Assembly: GCF_026410505.1 (NCBI RefSeq) | Contig: NZ_JAPMIU010000017.1 | Span: forward strand, 1-64,000 | Length of the DNA stretch: 64,000 nucleotides | Origin: Frateuria hangzhouensis | GTDB taxonomy: Bacteria > Pseudomonadota > Gammaproteobacteria > Xanthomonadales > Rhodanobacteraceae | Direction: 5' to 3' | Part shown: piece by piece, positions 49,370-58,389 of the stretch | Layout: each line of letters starts with the position of its first letter | Numbering within the stretch: position 1 is the stretch's first letter | The notes under the pieces: model-generated | The model's input: the letters and a program-made list of their open reading frames with translations, nothing else | Told to the model about the DNA's origin: nothing | Databases searched by the model: none | Made by a program: the position numbers and the translations under genes

Positions 49370-49615
49370 TTACTTCTGGCCGTAGCGACGGCGGAACTTG
49401 TCCACGCGGCCGCCGGCGTCGATGTTCTTCTGCTTGCCGGTGTAGAACGGGTGCGAGTGGCTGGAGATATCCACTTTGACCAGCGGGTACTCGTTGCCGT
49501 CTTCCCACTTGACGGTTTCCTTGCTGGAGATCGTCGAACGCGTCAGGAACGCGAAGTCGGACGACAGGTCCTGGAAAACGACCGGGCGGTAATTGGGATG
49601 GATATCGGGCTTCAT
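49370..49615 (-). CDS. rpmE2: 50S ribosomal protein L31 type B
   Basis: 81 aa ribosomal protein. It starts [20 protein letters not shown] and contains [20 protein letters not shown] and [10 protein letters not shown]. The CxxC zinc ligands of type A L31 are absent, so it is the zinc-free paralogue, often induced in zinc limitation. The start was set at the family's usual MKPDIHP; the frame upstream is not conserved-looking. It is a stand-alone gene with its own terminator. Confidence 0.95.
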   Translation of the reverse strand: MKPDIHPNYRPVVFQDLSSDFAFLTRSTISSKETVKWEDGNEYPLVKVDISSHSHPFYTGKQKNIDAGGRVDKFRRRYGQK

Positions 49616-49757
49616 GACGGGCTCAAAGCGGCGGGTGAAAAGAGCGGCATTGTAGCGAGCGGGTGACGGCGGGGTCAACTTGCGCAAGGGCGAAACCTTC
49701 CTGGCGCCGCCGCTGAAACGGTAGACCTCCGCCCTGGCGCCCGTCCCGGGCATTGGA

Positions 49758-50690
49758 TCAACCCGCGCCCAGCGCTCGCCGCACCATCGCGGCAAACCGC
49801 TCCTGGTCCAGTTCCAGCACCACGTTGGCGTTGGCCGGCCGCCCCAGTCGCCCGGACCAGTCGACCACGGTGGCGCCGCGGGTCAAGCGTCCGTCCAGCT
49901 CCACCGCCACGTGCCGCCGTTCGCTGCGCAATACCACCGACGGATCGATCGCCACCGCCATCGCCAGCGCGTCGGCGGCGATGATGCCGCACCGCCCGCG
50001 CTCGCGATTGGTCCTGCGCGCCACCTGGCAGATGCTGCCGTAGAAGCCGGCCCGTTTGTCGCCGGCGGCGAGCCAGCCGTCGAAGGCGTCCTCGTCGAAG
50101 GCATGGCGCAAGGTCAGCTCCCAGTCGACCAGATCGAAGTCCGTGAAGGCTTCGAAGACCACGTGGGCCGCTTCCGGATCGAAACCGATGTTGAACTCGG
50201 CCGGTACCCGGCTGGTGTTGCCCTGCCCGGTCACCGCGCCGCCCATCACCACCAGCCGTTTCACCCGCTGCGGAAGGGTCGGGTCCAGGCGCAACGCCAG
50301 CGCCACGTTGGTCAGCGGCGCCAGCGCCACCAGGGTCAGCTCGCCAGGGCGCTCGCGGGTCAGGCGCAGCAACGCCAGCGCGGCCGCCTCGTTCGCAGCC
50401 ATCACCGCGGGCTCGGGAAAGCCGACGTCACCAAAACCGTCGCGGCCATGCACGAACGCGGCATCTTCCTCAGGCAGGCGCACCAGCGGCGTGGCGCAAC
50501 CGGGAAAGACCGGCGTGCCGGCGCCGAGCAGATCGACCAGCACGCGCGCGTTGCGTACTGTGTGGTCCAGGCCGACGTTGCCCGCGGCGATGGAAAGTGC
50601 GGCGACGTCGGCATGCTCCTGGGCCATCAGGATCGCCAGCGCGTCGTCCACGCCAGGGTCGGTGTCGATCAGCAGTTGCGGTCGGGTCAT
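49758..50690 (-). CDS. Nucleoside hydrolase (IUNH family)
   Basis: Cleaves the N-glycosidic bond of nucleosides with a bound calcium ion. 310 aa. The calcium-binding motif [14 protein letters not shown] (Asp9, Asp11, Asp15, Asp16) opens the protein. Further IUNH motifs are [25 protein letters not shown], and [13 protein letters not shown]. The His usually seen late in the substrate pocket is not obvious (the local segment reads VVDWSGRLG). The substrate could be ribonucleosides such as uridine or inosine. A single gene with no obvious partner. Confidence 0.88.
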   Translation of the reverse strand: MTRPQLLIDTDPGVDDALAILMAQEHADVAALSIAAGNVGLDHTVRNARVLVDLLGAGTPVFPGCATPLVRLPEEDAAFVHGRDGFGDVGFPEPAVMAANEAAALALLRLTRERPGELTLVALAPLTNVALALRLDPTLPQRVKRLVVMGGAVTGQGNTSRVPAEFNIGFDPEAAHVVFEAFTDFDLVDWELTLRHAFDEDAFDGWLAAGDKRAGFYGSICQVARRTNRERGRCGIIAADALAMAVAIDPSVVLRSERRHVAVELDGRLTRGATVVDWSGRLGRPANANVVLELDQERFAAMVRRALGAG

Positions 50691-50743
50691 GCGGAGCCTG
50701 CGGCAAAAGAACTAGCTTAGGACATCGGGGCTATCTGTTCTTC

Positions 50744-50769
50744 GCAGGAGCCCGCTGGCGGGCGATTCG
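50744..50769. repeat. REP-like element, copy 3 (family C)
   Basis: GCAGGAGCCCGCTGGCGGGC followed by GATTCG: a GCAGGAGC tail with the palindrome GCCCGCTGGCGGGC. It lies between nucleoside hydrolase and recG. Confidence 0.6.
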
Positions 50770-50831
50770 TTTATCTCGACAGTGAAGGCAGCGCCCACAA
50801 GTGGACTCCCGCACGCGAGGTGGAACCCGGC

Positions 50832-52943
50832 TCAGGCGTGGGCGTAGCGTGCCGCGGCGCCGATCCAGCGTTCGATCAGGCGCTCGGCCGCGCGCGGTTG
50901 TTGCTTGAGCATGGTCTGACCGACCTGCTGCACCGCTGGCAGCAGGTGCGCATCGCGCGCGAGGTCGGCGATGCGGAAGGCGAGCTGGCCGGTCTGGCGG
51001 GTGCCCAGCACTTCGCCCGGACCGCGCAGTTCCATATCCTTCTCGGCGATACGGAAGCCATCGCAGGTCTCGCGCATCACGTTGAGCCGCTCGCGTGCCA
51101 ATGAGCCCAGCGGCGGCTGATAGAGCAGCACGCAGTTGGAGGCGATCGCGCCGCGGCCGACCCGGCCGCGCAGCTGGTGCAGCTGGGCCAGGCCCAGCCG
51201 CTCGCTGTTCTCGATCACCATCAGGCTGGCGTTGGGCACATCCACGCCGACCTCGATCACGGTCGTGGCCACCAGCACGGCCAGCTCGCCGGCCTTGAAA
51301 GCGTCCATCACCGCCTGTTTTTCCTTCGGCTTCATGCGGCCGTGGATCAACCCCACGCGGCGCCCCTCGAGCGCCGCGGAGAGCTCGGCATACGCCACCT
51401 CGGCCGCCTGCGCACGCAATTGCTCGGATTCCTCGATCAACGTGCATACCCAATAGGCCTGGCGCCCCTCCGCGCAGGCGGCGTGGATACGCTCGATCAC
51501 CTCGGCGCGGCGCGCGTTGGACACGGCCACGGTCTGCACCGGCGTACGCCCGGGCGGCAGTTCGTCGATGGTGGAGACATCCAGGTCCGCGTAGGCGCTC
51601 ATCGCGAGCGTGCGCGGGATCGGCGTGGCGGTAAGCACCAATTGGTGCGGCACCAGATCGCCCTCCAGGCCCTTGTCGCGCAGGGCCAGCCGCTGCTGCA
51701 CGCCGAAGCGGTGCTGCTCGTCCACGATAACCAGCCCCAGCCGGGCGAAGGCGACGCCCTCCTGCATCAGGGCATGCGTGCCGACCACCACGGCCGCGCC
51801 TTCGGCGACGCGCTTGAGCGCGCTGGCGCGCGCCTTGCCCTGTTGCTTGCCGGCCAGCCATTCCACCGCGATGTCCAGCGGCTCGAGCCAATGGCGGAAG
51901 TTGCGCAGGTGCTGCTCGGCCAGCAGCTCGGTGGGCGCCATCAGCGCGACCTGCCAGCCCGCCTCGACCGCCGCCAGCGCGGCCAGCGCGGCGACCGCGG
52001 TCTTGCCGCTGCCGACGTCGCCCTGCGCCAGGCGCAGCATGGGCCTGGACTGGGCGAGATCGTCCAGCACTTCGCTCGCGACCCGTTGCTGCGCGCCGGT
52101 GAGCCGGAACGGCAGCTCGGCCAGGAACTTCGCCCGCAAGGCGCCGGGGCCCTCAAGCAACGGCGCGCGCCGGCGGCGAACGGCCGCGCGCATGCGCTTG
52201 AGGCTCAGGTGCTGGGTCAACAACTCTTCGAAGGCGAGCCGCTGCTGCGCCGGATGGCGTCCATTGACCAGGTCCGCCAGGGGCGCGTCCGGCGGCGGGC
52301 GATGCACGTACAGCAGCGCCTCGCGCAACGAGGTCAAACCGTGCGCCGCGCACAGGGCCGGCGGAATCAGCTCCAGCGCGGCATCCGGTGGAAGCAGCGC
52401 GAGCGCCTTGTCGATCACGCCGGCGAGGCGCTTTTGGCCCAGGCCTTCGGTCGTCGGGTAGATCGGGCTGAGGCGCTCGTCCATCGCCACCGCCTCGCCC
52501 TCTACGCGCTGGTACTGCGGATGGACCATTTCCAGGCCGTGCGCGCCATGGCGTGCTTCGCCGTAGCACAGCAGCTTGAGCCCGGGCTTGAGCTGCTCGG
52601 CCTGGGCGCGGTGGAAATGGAAGAAGCGCAGCAGCAGCGTCTGCCGCGAATCGTCGCCGATGGCGACCTTCAGTTGCGGCCGGTAACGGAAACCACGCTC
52701 GACCGCCTCCACCGTGCCCAGCACCTGGGCACGCTCGCCCGGATGCAGGTCGGCGATGGCGGTGAGGCGGGTCTTGTCCTCGTAACGCAGCGGCAGGTGG
52801 AACCACAGGTCCTGCACCCGTTCCAGGCCGAGCCGGCCAAGCGTGGCGGCCAATGCCGGCCCGACACCCGGTAGCGACCCGACTGGCAGCAAGCCCGGAT
52901 CGGCAGGTGGCGGGGCGACGGCGGTAGCGCTGCGGGAGGGCAT
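50832..52943 (-). CDS. recG: ATP-dependent DNA helicase RecG
   Basis: Remodels stalled forks and Holliday junctions. About 703 aa. An N-terminal wedge/OB domain (about 1-160) binds branched DNA, followed by a superfamily 2 helicase core. Walker A is QGDVGSGKTAVAA, motif Ia MAPTELLAEQHL, Walker B VIVDEQHRFG, motif III LTATPIPRTLAM. Motifs V and VI are VLVATTVIEVGVDVPNA and QLRGRVGRG. The start MPSRSATAV at 52943 is preferred; a GTG at 52976 would add 11 residues and neither has a strong ribosome site. It sits in the recG-ridA-spoT-rpoZ order. Confidence 0.95.
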   Translation of the reverse strand: MPSRSATAVAPPPADPGLLPVGSLPGVGPALAATLGRLGLERVQDLWFHLPLRYEDKTRLTAIADLHPGERAQVLGTVEAVERGFRYRPQLKVAIGDDSRQTLLLRFFHFHRAQAEQLKPGLKLLCYGEARHGAHGLEMVHPQYQRVEGEAVAMDERLSPIYPTTEGLGQKRLAGVIDKALALLPPDAALELIPPALCAAHGLTSLREALLYVHRPPPDAPLADLVNGRHPAQQRLAFEELLTQHLSLKRMRAAVRRRRAPLLEGPGALRAKFLAELPFRLTGAQQRVASEVLDDLAQSRPMLRLAQGDVGSGKTAVAALAALAAVEAGWQVALMAPTELLAEQHLRNFRHWLEPLDIAVEWLAGKQQGKARASALKRVAEGAAVVVGTHALMQEGVAFARLGLVIVDEQHRFGVQQRLALRDKGLEGDLVPHQLVLTATPIPRTLAMSAYADLDVSTIDELPPGRTPVQTVAVSNARRAEVIERIHAACAEGRQAYWVCTLIEESEQLRAQAAEVAYAELSAALEGRRVGLIHGRMKPKEKQAVMDAFKAGELAVLVATTVIEVGVDVPNASLMVIENSERLGLAQLHQLRGRVGRGAIASNCVLLYQPPLGSLARERLNVMRETCDGFRIAEKDMELRGPGEVLGTRQTGQLAFRIADLARDAHLLPAVQQVGQTMLKQQPRAAERLIERWIGAAARYAHA

Positions 52944-53044
52944 GGAACGCCAAGCGTATCCCAGCGCGGCGGGCACATGCAGCCGGGCGATGTGGGGGCA
53001 TGCCGCGCCGGGTGGTCAGGCCACGGCGCGGTGGACGACTGGTG

Positions 53045-53428
53045 TCAGTCCAGCACCATGATCGCGTCCACCTCGACCTGCGCGCCCTTGGGCAGGCCCG
53101 AGACTTCGATCGTGGAGCGCGCCGGATATGGCTGCTGGAAGTATTCGGCCATCACGGCGTTGACGGCGGCGAAGTTGGCCAGGTCGGTGACGTAGATGCC
53201 CACCCGCACGAATTGCGCGAGCGAACCGCCGGCCGCGTTGGCCACTGCCGTCAGGTTGTCGAACACGCGGCGGGCCTGCGTGCTGATATCGCCCTCGACA
53301 AGGTTGCCGCTGGCCGGATCGAGCGGAATCTGACCGGAGAAATAGACCGTGTTGCCGTGGCGCACGGCCTGCGAATACGGGCCGATCGCGGCCGGCGCCT
53401 GGTCGGTGGAGACGATGCTGCGGGACAT
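53045..53428 (-). CDS. ridA: RidA family enamine/imine deaminase
   Basis: Hydrolyses reactive 2-aminoacrylate and related imines formed by PLP enzymes. 127 aa, trimeric Rid fold. Signature segments are [35 protein letters not shown] and the closing [20 protein letters not shown] with the active Arg (RST). The gene stands between recG and spoT, as it does in Xanthomonas. Confidence 0.95.
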   Translation of the reverse strand: MSRSIVSTDQAPAAIGPYSQAVRHGNTVYFSGQIPLDPASGNLVEGDISTQARRVFDNLTAVANAAGGSLAQFVRVGIYVTDLANFAAVNAVMAEYFQQPYPARSTIEVSGLPKGAQVEVDAIMVLD

Positions 53429-53639
53429 GGTATGGCCTCGTGTGGGGAAGGCCTAGTCTAGAGGGGCGAGGGACGGGCAGCGAGGGCGCGAGCTGCGGCG
53501 AGGGGCGGGATAAAGTGATAAGGGATAAAGGGAGGATTGCACGGAACGACTGCAGGAGGGGACAAAGCCCTATCGCTCGTGCTCACGCCCTCGCCACCCG
53601 TCTCTTGATCCCTCTTTCCTCCCGTTACGACGAACAGGC

Positions 53640-53703
53640 TAGGGTGCTTGAGCCCACCGGCCACGCTCGCGAAAGAGCTGGTGGGCTGAAGCCCACCCTA
53701 CGG
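53640..53703. repeat. REPIN-like inverted pair, copy 3 (family A)
   Basis: CTAGGGTGCTTGAGCCCACC (arm 53639-53658) faces GGTGGGCTGAAGCCCACCC (arm 53680-53698, then TACGG). It is 9 bp from the 3' end of spoT and lies in the 283-bp gap after ridA. The rest of the gap holds no gene. Confidence 0.75.
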
Positions 53704-53711
53704 ACTACGGA

Positions 53712-55871
53712 CTACAACGGATAGCGGTATGCGCCGCTGACCACGCCAGTGCGGCGCACGCGGCGGATCACGTCGGCCAGGTGCTTGCGGTTCTTCACCT
53801 CGATCGCGAACAGCAAGGTGGCAGCAGCGGCGTCGCGCTCGACATACTCGACGTTCTCGATGTTGGAGTCGGCGGCGGCGATCGCGGCCGCCACGGTGGC
53901 GAGCACGCCGGTGCGGTTGATGACCTCGATGCGCAGCTCGGCGCGATAGTCGCCCTGCACGTCGCGGTCCCACTCGATGGCCACGCAGCGCTCGGGCGAT
54001 TTGCGGAACTCGGCCACGTTGGGGCATTCCACGCGATGGACCACGATGCCCTTGCCGGAGGACAGGTAGCCGACGATCTCGTCGCCCGGCAATGGATGGC
54101 AGCAGTTGCCGAAACTCAGCACGCCGCGCTCGGCACCGGTGATGCGGATGTTCTCGTGGGTATGCGGCGCTTCGCTGGTGCGCCCGCCACCACGCAGCGT
54201 GACCAGGTGGTGCGCGACCTGGTCGGGCATGCGGTTGCCCAGCGCGATGTCGGCCAGCAATTCTTCCAGCCGGCGCAGCTTGGCCTCTTCCAAAAAGCGC
54301 TCGAGCGCCTTGGCCGGGATCGCGTCGATATTGGTACCCAGCGCATCCAGGGCGCGGTCGAGCATGCGATGGCCGAAGTCCACCGCGTCCTCGTGCTGCA
54401 GGTGCTTGAGGTACTGGCGGATCGCAGTGCGCGCCTTGCCGGTGACGACGAACTCGAGCCATGCGGGGTTGGGCACCGCCGAGGGCGCGGTGATGATTTC
54501 CACCAGCTGGCCCGACTCGAGCCGCGTACGCAGCGGCAGCAGTTTCTTGTCCACCCGCGCCGCGACCGCGTGGTCGCCCACGTCGGTGTGAACGGCGTAG
54601 GCGAAATCCAGCGCGGTGGCGTTGCGCGGCAGCGCCAGGATGTCGCCGCGCGGGGTGAACAGGTAGACCTCGTCGGGGAACAGGTCGATCTTGACGTTCT
54701 CGATGAACTCGGCCGACGAAGGTGTATGTGCCTGGCTGTCGGCCAGTGCGGACAGCCATTCGCGCGCGCGCGATTGCGCGCTGTTGGCCGGACCCGAGTC
54801 GGTCTTGTAGGCCCAGTGCGCAGCCACGCCGCGCTCGGCCACCGAATCCATCTCGGCGGTACGGATCTGCACCTCGATCGGCGCACCGAACGGCCCCAGC
54901 AGCACGGTATGCAGCGATTGGTAGCCGTTCGCCTTGGGAATCGCGATGAAGTCCTTGAAGCGGCGATCGACCGGGCTGTAGAGCGAGTGCACCGCGCCCA
55001 GCGCCATGTAGCAGCTCATCGCGGTATCCACCACCACGCGGAAACCGTAGACGTCCATCAACTGCGCGAAGCTCTTGTGCTCGCTGCGCATCTTCGAATA
55101 GATGCTCCACGGCGACTTGATGCGGCCGACCACCCTGGCCGGCAGGTGCTCGGTACCCAGCCGCGTGGCCAGCGCGTGCTCGATCTTGCTCATCACTTCG
55201 CGGCGGTTGCCCAGCGCAGCGCGGATGCGCTCGCTGATGACGCGGTAGCGGTCCGGATAGAGCGCGCGGAAGCCCAGGTCCTGCAATTCGGCCTTGGATT
55301 TGTTCATCCCCAGCCGCTGGGCGATCGGCGCGTAGATCTCCAGCGTCTCGCGGGCGATGCGGCGGCGCGCGGAAGGCTCCTTGGCACCGAGCGTGCGCAT
55401 GTTGTGCAGGCGATCGGCCAGCTTGATCAGGATCACCCGGATGTCGCGCGCCATCGCCAGCAGCATCTTGCGGAAGCTTTCCGCATCGGCCTCCTGGCGG
55501 TTGGAGAAGCGCATCTTGTCCAGCTTGGTGACGCCATCGACCAGGTCGGCCACGACCTCGCCGAACTCCGCGGTGATTTCCGCGCGGCTCAGTTCGGTGT
55601 CTTCCAGCGTGTCGTGCAGGATCGCCGCGATGATGGTCTCGGCGTCCAGCCCGAGTTCGGCCAGGATGCCGGCGACGGCGATCGGGTGGGTGATGTAGGG
55701 CTCGCCGCTCTTGCGCGCCTGCCCACGGTGCGCGTGCGCGCCCACCTCGTAGGCACGCAGCACGCGCGCCACCTGGGTCTCGGGGAGGTAAGCCACGCGC
55801 TCCTTGAGCGCCAGCACGTAGGGGGGCAGCACGGACGCGTCCACGGAGTCGGAGGGCGTGGTCGCCGTCAT
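53712..55871 (-). CDS. spoT: Bifunctional (p)ppGpp synthase/hydrolase SpoT
   Basis: Makes and degrades the stringent-response alarmone. 719 aa. The hydrolase HD domain has THPIAVAGIL and ILHDTLEDT (His86, Asp87), then KLADRLHNMRTL. The synthetase has DVYGFRVVV and NGYQSLHTVLL. A TGS domain (VYLFTPRGDILALPRNATAL), a Zn-finger-like region with FGNCCHPLPGDEI, and a C-terminal ACT domain (LRIEVINRTGVLATVAAAIA) follow. Both catalytic halves look intact. The start MTATTPSDS has AAGGGGCAAGTG upstream. It lies 112 bp after rpoZ, and the pair are probably co-transcribed. Confidence 0.95.
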   Translation of the reverse strand: MTATTPSDSVDASVLPPYVLALKERVAYLPETQVARVLRAYEVGAHAHRGQARKSGEPYITHPIAVAGILAELGLDAETIIAAILHDTLEDTELSRAEITAEFGEVVADLVDGVTKLDKMRFSNRQEADAESFRKMLLAMARDIRVILIKLADRLHNMRTLGAKEPSARRRIARETLEIYAPIAQRLGMNKSKAELQDLGFRALYPDRYRVISERIRAALGNRREVMSKIEHALATRLGTEHLPARVVGRIKSPWSIYSKMRSEHKSFAQLMDVYGFRVVVDTAMSCYMALGAVHSLYSPVDRRFKDFIAIPKANGYQSLHTVLLGPFGAPIEVQIRTAEMDSVAERGVAAHWAYKTDSGPANSAQSRAREWLSALADSQAHTPSSAEFIENVKIDLFPDEVYLFTPRGDILALPRNATALDFAYAVHTDVGDHAVAARVDKKLLPLRTRLESGQLVEIITAPSAVPNPAWLEFVVTGKARTAIRQYLKHLQHEDAVDFGHRMLDRALDALGTNIDAIPAKALERFLEEAKLRRLEELLADIALGNRMPDQVAHHLVTLRGGGRTSEAPHTHENIRITGAERGVLSFGNCCHPLPGDEIVGYLSSGKGIVVHRVECPNVAEFRKSPERCVAIEWDRDVQGDYRAELRIEVINRTGVLATVAAAIAAADSNIENVEYVERDAAAATLLFAIEVKNRKHLADVIRRVRRTGVVSGAYRYPL

Positions 55872-55983
55872 CGGATCACTTGCCCCTTTCAGATCATGCT
55901 TCCGTGCGGGTGGTGGCCGCGCCAGGCGGGAATGCCGGCCCGGCCGGCAGGGCGACTGCGCACTCGGCAGCCGCCAGCGTGCA

Positions 55984-56274
55984 TCAGTCGTCGCCGCCCT
56001 TGGACAGGTCGTCGTCGACCTCGGCCGCCGCCCATTCCAGCGCCTCGCGCTCGGCACGCTCGCGCTCGGCGCGGTCGATCTCGTCGATCGTGGCCTGGTC
56101 GATGCGGCGGTCGGCGATCTCGCGCAGCGCCAGCACGGTCGGCTTGTCGTGGTCGGGATGGACCGCCGGCTCGGCACCCTTCTCCAGCTGGCGCGCGCGC
56201 TTGGTCGCCATCAGCACTAGCTCGAAGCGGTTGTCCACCACCTCGAGGCAATCTTCCACGGTAATGCGGGCCAT
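55984..56274 (-). CDS. rpoZ: DNA-directed RNA polymerase omega subunit
   Basis: 96 aa. Omega chaperones the beta-prime subunit and is part of one ppGpp-binding site. The family core [20 protein letters not shown] and [15 protein letters not shown] is intact, then [16 protein letters not shown]. The tail is acidic ([14 protein letters not shown]). GAGGATTTCGC is the ribosome site. Next to spoT, as in most gammaproteobacteria. Confidence 0.97.
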   Translation of the reverse strand: MARITVEDCLEVVDNRFELVLMATKRARQLEKGAEPAVHPDHDKPTVLALREIADRRIDQATIDEIDRAERERAEREALEWAAAEVDDDLSKGGDD

Positions 56275-56313
56275 GCGAAATCCTCAAGCAAAAAAGCGAC
56301 TTATAGGAGCGGA

Positions 56314-56343
56314 AGTGTAGCCGAGCGCCGGCTTGGCTGGCAA
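56314..56343 (-). promoter_or_regulatory. Sigma-70 promoter of rpoZ-spoT
   Basis: On the minus strand TTGCCA (56338-56343) and TACACT (56314-56319) are separated by 18 bp, about 40 bp before the rpoZ ATG. -35 is five of six and -10 four of six to consensus. Confidence 0.5.
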
Positions 56344-56464
56344 TGCGGCATGCGCGTATCATGCGCGGTTCGCTCGCCGGCCATCCGGCGCCGATCCGTC
56401 TGACTGCAAAATATAAAACCACGCGGTACACTTTTAGGTACCCGGAGCGGATCCTCTTACACCG

Positions 56465-57289
56465 ATGCTTTCCCTGCCCCATTTTTCTCTCCGCCGCCTG
56501 CTGCCGCTGGCTGCCGCGGCCCTGCTGGCCGGCTGCTCCATTGCCAAGCCGCGCACGGACGATCCACTGGAGAAGTTCAACCGCAATGTCTACGCGTTCA
56601 ACGACGCGGTGGACAAGGCGGTGATCCGTCCGGTAGCCGTGGGGTACCGCAAGGTCACCAATCCGCCGGTGCGCCGTTCGGTCAGCGACTTCTTCACCAA
56701 CATCCGCATGCCGATCACGGTCGCCAACGACCTGTTGCAGGCGCGTCCCAAGCAGGCGCTGCAAAGCACCGGCCGCTTCCTGGTGAACCTTACGCTGGGC
56801 CTGGGCGGCTTCTTCGATCCGGCCAGCCAGCTGGGCATCCCGCTGGAAGACAACGACTTCGGCGTGACCCTGGCGCGCTGGGGCGTGCCCGATGGACAGT
56901 ACCTGGTGTTGCCGTTGATCGGTCCGACCACCGTGCGCGACGTCTGGCGCATGCCGGTGGACAGCTACTTCTTCGACCCGTTGTCGATCTACGCGCGCAA
57001 CCACGACTACAAGTATGGCCAGCAGTACCTGCCGCAAATGATGTACCTGGTGACGCTGCGCTCGCGCGGCATCGACGCCGAGAGCTTCCTGGAATCGGCC
57101 TACGATCCGTACGTGTTCATGCGCGACGCCTATCGCCAGCGCCGGCTGTACCAGATCTACGACGGCAACCCGCCGGCCGAGATCATCCAGCAGATGCAGG
57201 GCCTGAACGACGACGGTTTCGATCCCGAGCAGTTGCTGGACGAGCAGCACCAGTGGGAGAACAAGCACCCGGATCCGGGTGGCCAGTAA
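56465..57289 (+). CDS. mlaA: MlaA (VacJ) phospholipid-asymmetry lipoprotein
   Basis: Outer-membrane lipoprotein that removes phospholipids from the outer leaflet and passes them to MlaC. 274 aa. The signal ends in lipobox LLAGC. The family segments DPLEKFNRNVYAFNDAVDKA, PVRRSVSDFFTNIRMPITVA, VNLTLGLGGFFDPAS and LPLIGPTTVRDVW are all present. The Xanthomonadales-type tail is Asp/Gln-rich. It lies just beyond the mlaFEDCB operon and convergent to it. Between their 3' ends are a REPIN-like repeat and a bidirectional terminator. Confidence 0.95.
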   Translation: MLSLPHFSLRRLLPLAAAALLAGCSIAKPRTDDPLEKFNRNVYAFNDAVDKAVIRPVAVGYRKVTNPPVRRSVSDFFTNIRMPITVANDLLQARPKQALQSTGRFLVNLTLGLGGFFDPASQLGIPLEDNDFGVTLARWGVPDGQYLVLPLIGPTTVRDVWRMPVDSYFFDPLSIYARNHDYKYGQQYLPQMMYLVTLRSRGIDAESFLESAYDPYVFMRDAYRQRRLYQIYDGNPPAEIIQQMQGLNDDGFDPEQLLDEQHQWENKHPDPGGQ

Positions 57290-57349
57290 GGGGACTTCAG
57301 CCCACCTGACCCTTCAGCCGCCGGGCGGTGGGCTGAGGTCCACCCTGCG
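57290..57349. repeat. REPIN-like inverted pair, copy 4 (family A)
   Basis: GGGGACTTCAGCCCACC (57290-57306) faces GGTGGGCTGAGGTCCACCC (57327-57345) with a 20-bp spacer. It starts directly after the mlaA stop codon. Confidence 0.75.
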
Positions 57350-57378
57350 AAAAAAGGGGCCTGACGGCCCCTTTTTTT
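57350..57378. terminator. Bidirectional terminator between mlaA and mlaB
   Basis: GGGGCC (57356-57361) pairs with GGCCCC (57366-57371) over a TGAC loop. It is flanked by six A and seven T, so it can stop mlaA on the plus strand and mlaB on the minus strand. Confidence 0.88.
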
Positions 57379-57395
57379 ATGCCTGCATGACCGGC

Positions 57396-57695
57396 TCAGC
57401 CGACCAGCACGTCGACCTCGCACACCTGTGCCAGCGCGCGCATGCCTTCGGGCATGTTCTCCACGCCGAGCGGCCGGCCCAGTCGCCGCGCCTCGGCCTG
57501 CGCCGCCAGCACGCAGGCCAGGCCCGCGCTGTCGCTGCGCGAGATGCCTGCCAGGTCCAGCCGCGCCACGGGCTCGCCAGCCAGCGCCGCACCGATCGCC
57601 TGCAGCGCCGCGGCGGCGGTCTCGAAGCTCAACACGCCGCTTGCGCGCAGCGTGCCTGGCGCCGGGCGATCGAGCTGGAAGCCTGCCGCGCTCAC
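57396..57695 (-). CDS. mlaB: MlaB STAS-domain protein
   Basis: 99 aa cytoplasmic protein with a STAS fold that stabilises the MlaF ATPase. The conserved loop reads LDLAGISRSDSAGLACVLA, with the regulatory Ser/Asp. The start is a GTG overlapping the mlaC stop (GTGA, 57692-57695). Last gene of mlaFEDCB. Confidence 0.88.
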   Translation of the reverse strand: MSAAGFQLDRPAPGTLRASGVLSFETAAAALQAIGAALAGEPVARLDLAGISRSDSAGLACVLAAQAEARRLGRPLGVENMPEGMRALAQVCEVDVLVG

Positions 57696-58363
57696 GAGGC
57701 CTGGCTGTCCTTGTCCATGGTCTCCAGCGCCTTGTCACCGCGGCTTTCCAGGTTGACGATCAGCTTCTCGATGCCAACCTTGCGGATCTCCGCATCCACC
57801 TGGTTGCGGTAGTTGGTGACGTAGGAAATGCCCTCGATGATCACGTCGTAGGCTTTCCAGTCACCGTTCCGGCTCTTGCGGAAGGCGTAATCGACCGAGA
57901 GTCGCTTGCCGTCGTCCAGCACGACCTGGGTACGCACCACGGTGCGCTTGTCGTTCAGGTCGCCGTGGAACGGCAACACCTGTACGGCCCCCTTGGTGTA
58001 GTTGAGCAGGCCCTCGGCGTAGCGGTGGGTGATCGAGTTGTAGAACGCCTTGGCGAAGCGCTCGCGCTGCTCGGGCGTTGCTTCGCGGGCGTGCCGGCCC
58101 AGCACCAGGATCGAGGCGTAGTCGATGTCGAAGTGCGGCAGGAATACGTCGTCGATCACCGAGATCAACTTTTCCTTGTCGGTCTTCAGCTCTTCGCGGT
58201 GGCCCGCGATGGTCGTATCCAGCTGGTGGGCGATCTCCTGGACCACCTGCTCGGGGGTCTGCTGGGAAGCCGGCGCCTGGGCGGCCGCGTCCTGGGCCCG
58301 CACGGGCGAGGCGGCCACGGCGCCGAACGCGATGGCCATGGCAAAAGCCAGAGTGCGCAACAT
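57692..58363 (-). CDS. mlaC: Periplasmic phospholipid shuttle MlaC
   Basis: Carries phospholipid between MlaA and the MlaFEDB complex. 223 aa. A signal peptide (MLRTLAFAMAIAFGAVAASP) precedes a Ttg2/MlaC domain with VIDDVFLPHFDIDYASILVLG and FAKAFYNSITHRYAEGLLNY and VIIEGISYVTNYRNQVDAEI. AAGGAGTTTCCCC gives the ribosome site; an in-frame start 30 bp upstream would spoil the signal. It overlaps mlaB by 4 bp. Confidence 0.94.
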   Translation of the reverse strand: MLRTLAFAMAIAFGAVAASPVRAQDAAAQAPASQQTPEQVVQEIAHQLDTTIAGHREELKTDKEKLISVIDDVFLPHFDIDYASILVLGRHAREATPEQRERFAKAFYNSITHRYAEGLLNYTKGAVQVLPFHGDLNDKRTVVRTQVVLDDGKRLSVDYAFRKSRNGDWKAYDVIIEGISYVTNYRNQVDAEIRKVGIEKLIVNLESRGDKALETMDKDSQAS

Positions 58364-58389
58364 GGGGAAACTCCTTGTGGGAAGCCGGC